This document shows positions 8,507 through 18,669 of a stretch of DNA of 64,000 nucleotides, in pieces. Every line of letters starts with the position of its first letter. Within the stretch, counting starts at the first letter, position 1. Origin of the DNA: Caldicellulosiruptor kronotskyensis 2002 (lineage in GTDB: Bacteria > Bacillota > Thermoanaerobacteria > Caldicellulosiruptorales > Caldicellulosiruptoraceae); contig NC_014720.1 in assembly GCF_000166775.1 (NCBI RefSeq), positions 1,017,501-1,081,500 on the forward strand, read 5' to 3'. The translations under genes were made by a program, and so were the position numbers. Under the pieces are notes generated by a model. That model had not been told where the DNA came from. It worked only from the letters and a program-made list of their open reading frames with translations, and made no database searches.

Positions 8507-11500
8507 ATGCGAAGGGGTATAGCGTTATTTATTGCAATTATCTTTTTATGTACAGTGATGTATAGCTTAACTTTTCTAGTAATGGCAGAGAGTATTGTCA
8601 CCACTCAAAAATACATTTGGAAAAATGTAAAAATTGAAGGTGGCGGCGGTTTTATTACGGGAATAGTTTTTAATCCTAAAGAAAAAAACTTAGTTTATGT
8701 AAGAACAGATATTGGCGGTGCTTACAGAAGTACAGATGGTGGCAATACGTGGACACAGCTCATGAACTGGGTAAGCTTTGATGAGTGGAATTTATTAGGC
8801 GTAGAAAGTATAGCAACAGATCCTGTTGATCCAAATCGACTCTACATTGCTGCTGGTACTTACACTAATAGTTGGACAAATATGAATGGGGTCCTTTTAC
8901 GTTCAAAAGATAAAGGTAATACATTTGAACGTACTCCTTTACCATTCAAATTGGGCGGTAATATGCCTGGTCGAAATATGGGAGAGAGATTAGCTATTGA
9001 TCCGAATAACAATAATATCTTATATTTAGGTACACGCGAAGGAAATGGACTATGGAAAAGTATAGATTATGGTGTAACGTGGAAAAAAGTAGAGAACTTC
9101 CCGAACCCAGGAACATATGTTGAAGACCCGAATTGTCCTTATGATTATTTGAATCATATTACAGGTGTAGTATGGGTTGTATTTGATCCAACGAGCGGTA
9201 AACCCGGAGAGGGAAGCAAAGTGATTTATGTAGGGGTAGCTGATAAAAATACAAGCATATACTATACAAAAGATGGTGGGCAAACATGGGAGGCACTACC
9301 AGGACAACCTACAGGTTTACTTCCACAACATGCAAAGTTAAGCTCAGATGGGATGCTGTATATAACATATAGCAATACTCAGGGCCCTTACAACGGTGAC
9401 TATGGAGAAGTATGGAGATATAATACTAAAACTGGCGAATGGAAAAACATAAGTCCAATGCCAGCAAAAGATACTTATTTTGGATATGGAGGATTAGCTG
9501 TTGATGCTCAAAATCCAAAGGTGGTAATGGTAGCAGCTTTGAGTTCATGGTGGCCTGATACTTATATTTGGCGTAGTACAGATGGCGGTGAAACATGGAA
9601 GTGTATATGGGAATGGGCTGGATATCCTAACAGAACGCTTCACTATACTATGGATATTTCTGCAGCTCCATGGTTGAATTTTGGTATTACGAATCCAATT
9701 CCTCCTGAGACAAGTCCAAAGCTTGGTTGGATGGTTGCAACCCTTGAGATTGATCCATTTAACTCTGATAGAATGTTATATGGGACAGGTGCTACGTTAT
9801 ATGGGTGTGATGATTTAACTAAATGGGATAAAGGTGAAAAGATAACAATTAAAGTAAAAGGAATTGGAATAGAAGAAACATCAGTTGCAGCATTAGTGAG
9901 CCCACCAATCGGACCACATTTATTTAGTGCAATATACGATATTGCTGGGTTTAGACATGATGATTTGGAGAAAGCACCCAACTGGACATATACTCAACCC
10001 AATATGGGTTCGACTACTGATATAGATTACGCTGAATTGAATCCAAACTTTATGGTGCGTGTAGGGAATGTTGACAAAACATGGAATCCAAACACAAACA
10101 GAATTGGTTTTTCGTATGATGGTGGGAAATCATGGTTCCAAGGTAATCAAGAACCTCAAGGAATGACAGAAGGTGGGACAGTCGCTGCAGCTGCTGATGC
10201 TAGTGTAGTTGTGTGGGCACCAAAAGGAGCTCCTGTATCCTATTCCACAGACAATGGTAATACATGGTATCAATGTGCCAATGTACCTTCCGGAGCGATT
10301 GTATACTCTGATAGAGTTAATCCAAACAAGTTTTATGCTTTTAAAGATGGAAAATTCTACACTAGTAGTGACAAAGGAAAAACCTTTGTTCAATCACCAG
10401 CTTCTGGCTTGCCAACAAGCGGGAACTTTAAGGCTGTTCCTGGTCGTGAAGGTGATATATGGTTAGTCGGCAATAATGGAATGTGGCATTCGGTTGATGG
10501 TGGTTATACGTTTACAAAAATTGGAAATGTAGAAGAAGCAGCAAGTATTGGGTTTGGTAAACCTGCAGAGGGAAAAACATATCCGGCAATCTACACTTAT
10601 GCAAAGATAAATGGAATCAGAGGAATATTTAGATCTGATGATGCAGGTGCAAGTTGGGTAAGAATAAATGATGATAATAATCAATTTGGTTGTGCTAATG
10701 CAGACATTACTGGAGACCTAAGAGTATATGGAAGAGTATTCGTTGCTACTAATGGTTTAGGAATAAAGTGGGGTGAAATTGCTGATAGTGCTACAATTCC
10801 AACATCAACGCCGGCACCAACAGTAACTGCTACACTGACTCCAACACCAACATCAACAGCAACACCAACACCGACGCCGAGCAGCACACCTGTAGCAGGT
10901 GGGCAGATAAAGGTATTGTATGCAAACAAGGAGACAAATAGCACAACTAATACGATAAGGCCATGGTTGAAGGTAGTGAACACTGGAAGCAGCAGCATAG
11001 ATTTGAGCAGAGTAACGATAAGGTACTGGTACACGGTAGATGGGGACAAGGCACAGAGTGCGATATCAGACTGGGCCCAGATAGGAGCAAGCAATGTGAC
11101 ATTCAAGTTTGTGAAGCTGAGCAGTAGCGTAAGTGGAGCGGACTATTATTTAGAGATAGGATTTAAGAGTGGAGCTGGGCAGTTGCAGGCTGGTAAAGAC
11201 ACAGGGGAGATACAGATAAGGTTTAACAAGAGTGATTGGAGCAATTACAATCAGGGGAATGACTGGTCATGGATGCAGAGCATGACGAATTATGGAGAGA
11301 ATACGAAGGTAACTGCGTATATAGATGGAGTATTGGTATGGGGACAGGAGCCGAGTGGAGCGACAGCGACACCGACCCCGACAGCGACACCTACACCTAC
11401 ACCATCACCAACTCCAACTCCAACACCGACAGTGACACCAACCCCAACCCCAACCCCGACACCAACAGTAACAGCAACACCAACACCGACGCCGAGCAGC

Positions 11501-14017
11501 ACACCTGTAGCAGGTGGGCAGATAAAGGTATTGTATGCAAACAAGGAGACAAATAGCACAACTAATACGATAAGGCCATGGTTGAAGGTAGTGAACACTG
11601 GAAGCAGCAGCATAGATTTGAGCAGAGTAACGATAAGGTACTGGTACACGGTAGATGGGGACAAGGCACAGAGTGCGATATCAGACTGGGCCCAGATAGG
11701 AGCAAGCAATGTGACATTCAAGTTTGTGAAGCTGAGCAGTAGCGTAAGTGGAGCGGACTATTATTTAGAGATAGGATTTAAGAGTGGAGCTGGGCAGTTG
11801 CAGGCTGGTAAAGACACAGGGGAGATACAGATAAGGTTTAACAAGAGTGATTGGAGCAATTACAATCAGGGGAATGACTGGTCATGGATGCAGAGCATGA
11901 CGAATTATGGAGAGAATACGAAGGTAACTGCGTATATAGATGGAGTATTGGTATGGGGACAGGAGCCGAGTGGAGCGACAGCGACACCGACCCCGACAGC
12001 GACACCTACACCTACACCATCACCAACTCCAACTCCAACACCGACAGTGACACCAACCCCAACCCCAACCCCGACACCAACAGTAACAGCAACACCAACA
12101 CCGACGCCAAGCAGCACACCGGGTGTGCTTGGCGAATATGGGCAGAGGTTTATGTGGTTATGGAACAAGATACATGATCCTGCGAACGGGTATTTTAACC
12201 AGGATGGGATACCATATCATTCGGTAGAGACATTGATATGCGAAGCACCTGATTATGGTCATTTGACCACGAGTGAGGCATTTTCGTACTATGTATGGTT
12301 AGAGGCAGTGTATGGTAAGTTAACAGGTGACTGGAGCAAATTTAAGACAGCATGGGACACATTAGAGAAGTATATGATACCATCAGCGGAAGATCAGCCG
12401 ATGAGGTCATATGATCCTAACAAGCCAGCGACATACGCAGGGGAGTGGGAGACACCGGACAAGTATCCATCGCCGTTGGAGTTTAATGTACCTGTTGGCA
12501 AAGACTCGTTGCATAATGAACTTGTGAGCACATATGGTAGCACATTAATGTATGGTATGCACTGGTTGATGGACGTAGACAACTGGTATGGATATGGCAA
12601 GAGAGGGGACGGAGTAAGTCGGGCATCATTTATCAACACGTTCCAGAGAGGGCCTGAGGAGTCTGTATGGGAGACGGTGCCGCATCCGAGCTGGGAGGAA
12701 TTCAAGTGGGGCGGACCGAATGGATTTTTAGATTTGTTTATTAAGGATCAGAACTATTCGAAGCAGTGGAGATATACGGATGCACCAGATGCTGATGCGA
12801 GAGCTATTCAGGCTACTTATTGGGCGAAAGTATGGGCGAAGGAGCAAGGTAAGTTTAATGATATAAGCAGCTATGTAGCGAAGGCAGCGAAGATGGGAGA
12901 CTATTTAAGGTATGCGATGTTTGACAAGTATTTCAAGCCATTAGGATGTCAGGATAAGAATGCGGCTGGAGGAACGGGGTATGACAGTGCACATTATCTG
13001 CTATCATGGTATTATGCATGGGGTGGAGCATTGGATGGAGCATGGTCATGGAAGATAGGGAGCAGCCATGTGCACTTTGGATATCAGAATCCGATGGCGG
13101 CATGGGCATTAGCGAATGATAGTGATATGAAGCCGAAGTCGCCGAATGGAGCGAGCGATTGGGCAAAGAGTTTGAAGAGGCAGATAGAATTTTACAGGTG
13201 GTTACAGTCAGCGGAGGGAGCGATAGCAGGAGGCGCGACAAATTCATGGAATGGCAGATATGAGAAGTATCCAGCAGGGACAGCAACATTTTATGGAATG
13301 GCATATGAACCGAATCCGGTATATCATGATCCTGGGAGCAACACATGGTTTGGATTCCAGGCATGGTCTATGCAGAGGGTAGCGGAGTATTACTATGTGA
13401 CAGGAGATAAGGACGCAGGAGCACTGCTTGAGAAGTGGGTAAGCTGGGTTAAGAGTGTAGTGAAGTTGAATAGTGATGGTACGTTTGCGATACCGTCGAC
13501 GCTTGATTGGAGCGGACAACCTGATACATGGAACGGGGCGTATACAGGGAATAGCAACTTACATGTTAAGGTAGTGGACTATGGTACTGACTTAGGAATA
13601 ACAGCGTCATTGGCGAATGCGTTGTTGTACTATAGTGCAGGGACGAAGAAGTATGGGGTATTTGATGAGGGAGCGAAGAATTTAGCGAAGGAATTGCTGG
13701 ACAGGATGTGGAAGTTGTACAGGGATGAGAAGGGATTGTCAGCGCCAGAGAAGAGAGCGGACTACAAGAGGTTCTTTGAGCAAGAGGTATATATACCTGC
13801 AGGATGGACAGGGAAGATGCCGAATGGAGATGTAATAAAGAGTGGAGTTAAGTTTATAGACATAAGGAGCAAGTATAAACAAGATCCTGATTGGCCGAAG
13901 TTAGAGGCGGCATACAAGTCAGGGCAGGCACCTGAGTTCAGATATCACAGGTTCTGGGCACAGTGCGACATAGCAATAGCTAATGCAACATATGAAATAC
14001 TGTTTGGCAATCAATAG
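8507..14017 (+). CDS. celF: GH74-CBM3-CBM3-GH48 multimodular xyloglucanase/cellobiohydrolase
   Basis: An 1836-residue secreted enzyme. A signal peptide (about 1-28) is followed by a GH74 beta-propeller domain (about 35-755) with the [14 protein letters not shown] signature and repeated STDGG/SSDKG Asp-box-like motifs. Then come a Pro/Thr linker, CBM3 (about 796-945), linker, CBM3 (about 1001-1150), linker, and a GH48 domain (about 1206-1836) with [14 protein letters not shown], whose Glu is the expected acid. GH74 cuts xyloglucan and beta-1,4-glucan internally; GH48 releases cellobiose processively from chain ends; the CBM3s bind crystalline cellulose. The layout matches CelF of C. bescii (Athe_1860). 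Start: AGAGGGGG lies 5 nt before ATG 8507. The GH74 half is more AT-rich than the CBM3/GH48 part, as in a module fusion. The Thr-rich linkers are likely O-glycosylated. Confidence 0.95.
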   Translation: MRRGIALFIAIIFLCTVMYSLTFLVMAESIVTTQKYIWKNVKIEGGGGFITGIVFNPKEKNLVYVRTDIGGAYRSTDGGNTWTQLMNWVSFDEWNLLGVESIATDPVDPNRLYIAAGTYTNSWTNMNGVLLRSKDKGNTFERTPLPFKLGGNMPGRNMGERLAIDPNNNNILYLGTREGNGLWKSIDYGVTWKKVENFPNPGTYVEDPNCPYDYLNHITGVVWVVFDPTSGKPGEGSKVIYVGVADKNTSIYYTKDGGQTWEALPGQPTGLLPQHAKLSSDGMLYITYSNTQGPYNGDYGEVWRYNTKTGEWKNISPMPAKDTYFGYGGLAVDAQNPKVVMVAALSSWWPDTYIWRSTDGGETWKCIWEWAGYPNRTLHYTMDISAAPWLNFGITNPIPPETSPKLGWMVATLEIDPFNSDRMLYGTGATLYGCDDLTKWDKGEKITIKVKGIGIEETSVAALVSPPIGPHLFSAIYDIAGFRHDDLEKAPNWTYTQPNMGSTTDIDYAELNPNFMVRVGNVDKTWNPNTNRIGFSYDGGKSWFQGNQEPQGMTEGGTVAAAADASVVVWAPKGAPVSYSTDNGNTWYQCANVPSGAIVYSDRVNPNKFYAFKDGKFYTSSDKGKTFVQSPASGLPTSGNFKAVPGREGDIWLVGNNGMWHSVDGGYTFTKIGNVEEAASIGFGKPAEGKTYPAIYTYAKINGIRGIFRSDDAGASWVRINDDNNQFGCANADITGDLRVYGRVFVATNGLGIKWGEIADSATIPTSTPAPTVTATLTPTPTSTATPTPTPSSTPVAGGQIKVLYANKETNSTTNTIRPWLKVVNTGSSSIDLSRVTIRYWYTVDGDKAQSAISDWAQIGASNVTFKFVKLSSSVSGADYYLEIGFKSGAGQLQAGKDTGEIQIRFNKSDWSNYNQGNDWSWMQSMTNYGENTKVTAYIDGVLVWGQEPSGATATPTPTATPTPTPSPTPTPTPTVTPTPTPTPTPTVTATPTPTPSSTPVAGGQIKVLYANKETNSTTNTIRPWLKVVNTGSSSIDLSRVTIRYWYTVDGDKAQSAISDWAQIGASNVTFKFVKLSSSVSGADYYLEIGFKSGAGQLQAGKDTGEIQIRFNKSDWSNYNQGNDWSWMQSMTNYGENTKVTAYIDGVLVWGQEPSGATATPTPTATPTPTPSPTPTPTPTVTPTPTPTPTPTVTATPTPTPSSTPGVLGEYGQRFMWLWNKIHDPANGYFNQDGIPYHSVETLICEAPDYGHLTTSEAFSYYVWLEAVYGKLTGDWSKFKTAWDTLEKYMIPSAEDQPMRSYDPNKPATYAGEWETPDKYPSPLEFNVPVGKDSLHNELVSTYGSTLMYGMHWLMDVDNWYGYGKRGDGVSRASFINTFQRGPEESVWETVPHPSWEEFKWGGPNGFLDLFIKDQNYSKQWRYTDAPDADARAIQATYWAKVWAKEQGKFNDISSYVAKAAKMGDYLRYAMFDKYFKPLGCQDKNAAGGTGYDSAHYLLSWYYAWGGALDGAWSWKIGSSHVHFGYQNPMAAWALANDSDMKPKSPNGASDWAKSLKRQIEFYRWLQSAEGAIAGGATNSWNGRYEKYPAGTATFYGMAYEPNPVYHDPGSNTWFGFQAWSMQRVAEYYYVTGDKDAGALLEKWVSWVKSVVKLNSDGTFAIPSTLDWSGQPDTWNGAYTGNSNLHVKVVDYGTDLGITASLANALLYYSAGTKKYGVFDEGAKNLAKELLDRMWKLYRDEKGLSAPEKRADYKRFFEQEVYIPAGWTGKMPNGDVIKSGVKFIDIRSKYKQDPDWPKLEAAYKSGQAPEFRYHRFWAQCDIAIANATYEILFGNQ

Positions 14018-14032
14018 TAAGTAAAAATGGTT

Positions 14033-14071
14033 GGGTAGCACAACTATAAGATTGGTGTGCTACCCTTTTTT
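14033..14071 (+). terminator. Intrinsic terminator of the GH74-GH48 gene
   Basis: A perfect 9-bp stem (GGGTAGCAC, 14033-14041, with GTGCTACCC, 14057-14065) is followed by six T. The remaining intergenic DNA to 14397 is AT-rich, with no gene seen; it contains the shared motif at 14243. Confidence 0.9.
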
Positions 14072-14242
14072 GTTTGAATACATAAATTTTAGTAAATAAA
14101 AATATATGGTAAAATTGCTTAGATAAAGTTGTATAATTTGAAATATGTTTTAAGCTACGAATTGACTATAACATACATATTAAAAAGTAATAACCAACAT
14201 ATAAAATTGCTGTAATATGGTAAAAACTATTTTTAAAGATGC

Positions 14243-14267
14243 TTAAAATTTTCCTGTCCAAAATAAA
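14243..14267. promoter_or_regulatory. Candidate operator upstream of the AraC gene
   Basis: TTAAAATTTTC, five bases, then CAAAATAAA. The same two blocks with a six-base gap occur at 16824-16849 ahead of the PL3 gene. A shared site upstream of a regulator and its neighbouring pectinase is what an AraC-family operator would look like. The blocks are AT-rich, so chance is a real alternative. Confidence 0.3.
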
Positions 14268-14397
14268 ATTTTCTTGCTTTAACTGTGACAAGTTGTGTTA
14301 TAAACTTTATTGTGAAATAGCTTTAGCAGATAAAATTAAAATTCATATAAAATCCAACAATTTTTAGTATTAGGGGTTAGGGGGTTTATGTAGGAAA

Positions 14398-16779
14398 ATG
14401 GGAAGAATTATATGTTTTAAAAAAAGTGCAAATATGTTCTTAATCTTTTTAGTTATGGTTTTTCTTTTTCATTTTCTAATGTCAGTTTTCTTATTATATA
14501 TGACTAAAGAACTTATTTTAAGAGACATAATTAATAATAAGTCACTTCAATTAGATAAACTTCGCGAAAAAATAGACAATGAACTAAAGAAAATGAATGA
14601 GATAGTTACACGTATTCTTACTGATGATGAATTAAAATGGGTAGGGAATCTAAGGGGGTTAAGAGAAAATTCTTTAGATTTATGGGAGTACTTTGAATAT
14701 TATAAACACTTTAAAGACATAGGCATGATTAATGGAGAGTTAAAACCTATCATAGTACTTTTTTTACGCGAGGGAGAAATAGTATATTTTGCTTCCGAAG
14801 AATTTGGCTCTTTTTTTACATTTGGATTTGAAAATTTTTGTAATTACTTTTCACCTGACAGAATGAACTGCCGCGTTTGGCTCAATAAAATATTCAATAA
14901 AAACAACAGTAAATGCAAAAATAAGTTAATATCACAAGAATATTCAATTAGTGGGCAAAGAATATTGGCATTGCATGCAACATATTACTTTCCATTTGAT
15001 AACATTGAAAGTCGATCGGCAATTCTTCTGGTAATTATTGATGTTGCTAAATTTTGTAAGCTACTAAAGGAAAACAAATTAAACAGCCAAGATTCAATAA
15101 TTTTAATTTATGATAGGTGTGAGAAAAAAATATTAACTTCAAATAAAGCAAATATTAATAATACAATAAATTACATATTAGAAAAACTTAGTGAAAACAA
15201 GAAATATATTTCTAATCTGTATAATAAAGTAACAATACAAAATAAAAAGTATATATTTTTACGGTTGGCTTCAAATGTATATGATTGGGATTATGTTTAT
15301 CTAGTACCATATAACAGCATAAAAAGTGAAATATACATTTCAAGAACTGTTTATACATTGTATCTAACGGAGTTTACACTTTTCATAATTATTATAAGTT
15401 TATATGCTATTTATATCAAATTATATAAAGTAAGGAAATATAAAATAACTAAGGGCTTAAAAAATGTAAACGAGGAGAATGAGAACAAAATACTTACTTT
15501 TAAGAGCATAAACAAGTTAAAGGAGAAAGACCGTAGGTTAATACACACTAAAATTACAAGTTACAGGATTCTTAATAAAATAACCAGTAAACAAGAATTA
15601 TTAAACGATATGATAATAGAAAAACTTATTTATGGTTGGTCTTATAGCAAAGGGGCGATAGAAGAAAAAATCCAAAGTATAGGCTTAAAAATTGGAGGTA
15701 AAAAATTTTTAGTTGCCATAATCAAAATGCTATCTCTTACCAAACAAGTTAGAACAAGAGATATAATAAAAAATGAGTTAGAAAGTATTAGGGTTGACTC
15801 AAAAATTAACTTGGTATTTTATTATGTTTACCAACTTGCAGATAGTGATCTTGCTTTAATTTTAGCATTTGATGAAGATGAAGACGAAAAAGTAAGTCAA
15901 AATGTAAATCTATGGCTGAGATTGATAGGTGATAGATTAGTAATTAAGATATGTGACAAATATTTAATTGCAGTTGGTCGTATAGTTAATAACATTGACG
16001 AATGTAGAATTTCATTTTTAGATGCAAAAGAAATTATTGAAGCTAATAAATTAATCACAACAGAGAACGTTGAGAATGGCATACTGTGGTATTATAATGT
16101 TGTTAAGAAAGATAATAATATATGGTATCCAATAGAAATAGAAGAGAGATTAATGTTGCTAGTTAATCTTGGGAAAATATCTGAGATTGAAGAAATTCTA
16201 CACCTATTATATTATAAAAACTTTGAAGAAAAAGATATATCACTGAGTTTAAAGTATGTGCTAATTAGTGAGTTAATTGGAACAATTATTAAAATTGCAA
16301 ATATGACAAAAGTAAATATTGACAATCTATTTGACATTAAGAACTTTATTTTTATTGAAGAAAATGACTTTGACAGGTTATTTGAAGATATAAAGCAAGT
16401 ATTTATTAATATAACAGAACAAATCAAGAGAAACAGGAAAGCTTCTAAGGAAAAATTAATAGAGGAGATATTAGAATTTATAAACAAAAACTTATTTAAT
16501 CCAAACATGAGTATATCCCTTGTCGCTGAAAGATTTAATTTATCTGAATCTTATTTTTCTAATATTTTTAAAAATGCAGTAGGTATAAAGTTCAGTGATT
16601 ATGTAGAAAAGTTAAGAATAGAAGAAGCATATAAATTGATAAAGCAAAAAAAGTGGAATTTAGACGATATTAGTAAAATGGTAGGATATACTAACATTAA
16701 AACCTTTAGAAGAGCTTTTAAAAGGGTAAAAGGTTGTTTACCCAGTGAAATTTTAAACATAAATGAACATGATATATAG
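14398..16779 (+). CDS. Membrane-bound AraC-family transcriptional regulator with extracellular sensor
   Basis: A 793-residue protein in the style of Firmicute carbohydrate regulators with two membrane helices. TM1 is about residues 13-34, an outer sensor domain spans about 35-317, and TM2 is about 318-340. A cytoplasmic linker follows, and a C-terminal double helix-turn-helix (about 690-790) is visible in ISLVAERFNLSESYFSNIFK and MVGYTNIKTFRRAFKR. It probably senses an extracellular oligosaccharide and activates the pectinase genes that follow. No histidine kinase or receiver domain is visible, so it appears to be a one-component transmembrane regulator. The start at 14398 has only a weak site (TAGGAAA). 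Base composition is more AT-rich than in the neighbouring enzymes. Confidence 0.85.
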   Translation: MGRIICFKKSANMFLIFLVMVFLFHFLMSVFLLYMTKELILRDIINNKSLQLDKLREKIDNELKKMNEIVTRILTDDELKWVGNLRGLRENSLDLWEYFEYYKHFKDIGMINGELKPIIVLFLREGEIVYFASEEFGSFFTFGFENFCNYFSPDRMNCRVWLNKIFNKNNSKCKNKLISQEYSISGQRILALHATYYFPFDNIESRSAILLVIIDVAKFCKLLKENKLNSQDSIILIYDRCEKKILTSNKANINNTINYILEKLSENKKYISNLYNKVTIQNKKYIFLRLASNVYDWDYVYLVPYNSIKSEIYISRTVYTLYLTEFTLFIIIISLYAIYIKLYKVRKYKITKGLKNVNEENENKILTFKSINKLKEKDRRLIHTKITSYRILNKITSKQELLNDMIIEKLIYGWSYSKGAIEEKIQSIGLKIGGKKFLVAIIKMLSLTKQVRTRDIIKNELESIRVDSKINLVFYYVYQLADSDLALILAFDEDEDEKVSQNVNLWLRLIGDRLVIKICDKYLIAVGRIVNNIDECRISFLDAKEIIEANKLITTENVENGILWYYNVVKKDNNIWYPIEIEERLMLLVNLGKISEIEEILHLLYYKNFEEKDISLSLKYVLISELIGTIIKIANMTKVNIDNLFDIKNFIFIEENDFDRLFEDIKQVFINITEQIKRNRKASKEKLIEEILEFINKNLFNPNMSISLVAERFNLSESYFSNIFKNAVGIKFSDYVEKLRIEEAYKLIKQKKWNLDDISKMVGYTNIKTFRRAFKRVKGCLPSEILNINEHDI

Positions 16780-16823
16780 AGAACCATATGTATTTAAACA
16801 TACCTTAATAAAATCCTATCACA

Positions 16824-16849
16824 TTAAAATTTTCTTTATTCAAAATAAA
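16824..16849. promoter_or_regulatory. Candidate operator upstream of the PL3 pectate lyase gene
   Basis: Second copy of the TTAAAATTTTC...CAAAATAAA pair (see 14243). It lies beside a possible promoter, TTCAAA (16839-16844), 16 bp, TATAAA (16861-16866), and would overlap its -35. The rest of 16780-17126 shows no gene. Confidence 0.3.
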
Positions 16850-17126
16850 CAAATTAGTAATATAAAATTGTTTAACCATATTATAAAACTAAAGAAGTGT
16901 CCCTTGAAAAAAAGAATTCAAATTAATTATTATTAATAATAACAGTGGAGTAGAAGAGTAAAAGAGAATATTTATACTCCATACTGTGGATTCAAAAGAA
17001 TAAGAACACCAAGGGAGGGATGAATTTGTTAGCACATTTTTTGTAAGTAACAGTTAAAGAACTATTTTCAACAAATTTTTGATGCAGACCGTAAATAATT
17101 ATAACAAAAAAGAGGAGGTTTGGGTG

Positions 17127-18470
17127 ATGAGTAACAGGAAGATTTTAGCCATTGTAGTCAGTTTGATAATGGTTGTATCATTGTTTACAGGGATTGGGTT
17201 GCGTAATGAAGTTGCAAAGGCAGCGACACTTTTAACAGATGATTTTGAAGATGGCAACAGAGATGGATGGTCGACATCGAACGGTAGTTGGAGTGTAGTA
17301 GTGGATGGGAGCAAGGTTTTAAAGCAGGCTAGCACAGGTTCTGAGGCGAGAGCATATACTGGTTCATCTGATTGGAGTGATTATACAGTTGAAGCGAAAG
17401 TTAAAGTATTAAATGTGAAGGATTCGAGTTCAGGTGCGGGAGTGATAGTGAGATATAAAAACTCAGGTAACTTTTATGCGTTGGTGCTAAGGGGTTCAAA
17501 GATAGAAATAGGGAAGAAATTAAACAGTAACTGGAGTACATTGGCGTTCAAGTCATTTACGTTGAATAAGGATACCTGGTATAATGTGAAATTAGAAGTA
17601 AATGGGAGCAAGTTAGTTGGATATGTTAATGGGAGTCAAGTATTAAGTGCAAGTGATTTATCGATTGCGACAGGAAAAGCAGGTTTAATAGCTGACAGGT
17701 GTGTTGCTGAATTTGATGATGTTGTTGTAAATTCAAGTGTGAGCGGTACAGCACCTACTCCGACACCAACACCGACTTCATCAGTGACACCAACACCAAC
17801 ATCGACTCCAACGCCAACCAAAACACCTACTCCAACTTCCACACCAGTACCAACACAAACCCCAGCAGTAACACCGACGCCGACCCCAAATACGGGTGGT
17901 GTTTTAGTTATTACAGATACAATAATTGTAAAATCCGGTCAAACATATGATGGTAAAGGAATAAAAATAATAGCTCAAGGAATGGGTGACGGAAGTCAAT
18001 CTGAAAATCAAAAGCCCATATTTAAACTTGAAAAAGGGGCAAATTTGAAAAATGTAATAATTGGAGCGCCAGGTTGTGACGGGATACATTGTTATGGTGA
18101 TAATGTGGTTGAAAATGTTGTATGGGAAGATGTTGGAGAGGATGCGTTGACTGTAAAAGGTGAGGGGGTAGTGGAAGTTATTGGTGGTTCAGCAAAAGAA
18201 GCTGCTGACAAGGTGTTCCAACTTAATGCACCGTGTACATTCAAAGTAAAAAACTTCACAGCTACAAATATAGGAAAGCTTGTAAGACAAAATGGTGGTA
18301 CTACTTTCAAAGTAGTTATTTATCTTGAAGATGTAACATTAAACAATGTAAAAAGCTGTGTTGCAAAATCTGATAGTCCAGTATCAGAACTGTGGTATCA
18401 TAACTTGAATGTAAACAATTGTAAAACATTATTTGAATTTCCGTCCCAATCACAGATACATCAATACTAA
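17127..18470 (+). CDS. CBM66-like plus PL3 pectate lyase, secreted
   Basis: A 447-residue secreted protein. ATG 17127 was chosen because GAGGAGG lies 8 nt upstream and a signal peptide (about 1-30) follows directly. Residues about 32-208 form a concanavalin-like CBM66-type domain starting DDFEDGNRDGWS. A Pro/Thr linker covers about 209-254. The C-terminal part (about 257-447) is a small parallel beta-helix of family PL3, which cleaves polygalacturonate by calcium-dependent beta-elimination. The size and module order match the PL3 enzyme of the same locus in C. bescii (Athe_1854). The protein degrades pectin outside the cell, alongside the rhamnogalacturonan lyase that follows. Confidence 0.9.
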   Translation: MSNRKILAIVVSLIMVVSLFTGIGLRNEVAKAATLLTDDFEDGNRDGWSTSNGSWSVVVDGSKVLKQASTGSEARAYTGSSDWSDYTVEAKVKVLNVKDSSSGAGVIVRYKNSGNFYALVLRGSKIEIGKKLNSNWSTLAFKSFTLNKDTWYNVKLEVNGSKLVGYVNGSQVLSASDLSIATGKAGLIADRCVAEFDDVVVNSSVSGTAPTPTPTPTSSVTPTPTSTPTPTKTPTPTSTPVPTQTPAVTPTPTPNTGGVLVITDTIIVKSGQTYDGKGIKIIAQGMGDGSQSENQKPIFKLEKGANLKNVIIGAPGCDGIHCYGDNVVENVVWEDVGEDALTVKGEGVVEVIGGSAKEAADKVFQLNAPCTFKVKNFTATNIGKLVRQNGGTTFKVVIYLEDVTLNNVKSCVAKSDSPVSELWYHNLNVNNCKTLFEFPSQSQIHQY

Positions 18471-18540
18471 TCGTTCTTTTAAGATAAGGAATAATGACGT
18501 TTTAGTGAGTAAAGATAGAGAAAAAAGGAGGTAAGAGTGT

Positions 18541-18595
18541 GTGTGATGAATTTGATATTTATATGAAGTCCTCAAATTCATCACACGCCACTTTT
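18541..18595 (+). terminator. Perfect 15-bp inverted repeat between the pectinase genes
   Basis: GTGTGATGAATTTGA (18541-18555) and its exact complement (18572-18586) flank a 16-nt loop; TTTTT follows at 18592. It may terminate the PL3 transcript. The loop is longer than usual, and a Shine-Dalgarno-like AGGAGGT (about 18526-18532) and a six-codon frame (ATG 18546 to TGA 18566) lie on the 5' arm, so an attenuator role is possible. Confidence 0.5.
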
Positions 18596-18669
18596 TGGAT
18601 GAGTTGGATGAGTCTTTTGTAGGTTATTATAATTGAAGATAAAGAGAAAGGTTTTGGAGGGGAGTTTCA

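Noticed and set aside
14274-14304. Promoter TTGCTT...TATAAA before the AraC gene
   Set aside because: The 19-bp spacer and weak -35 make it no better than many AT-rich matches nearby.
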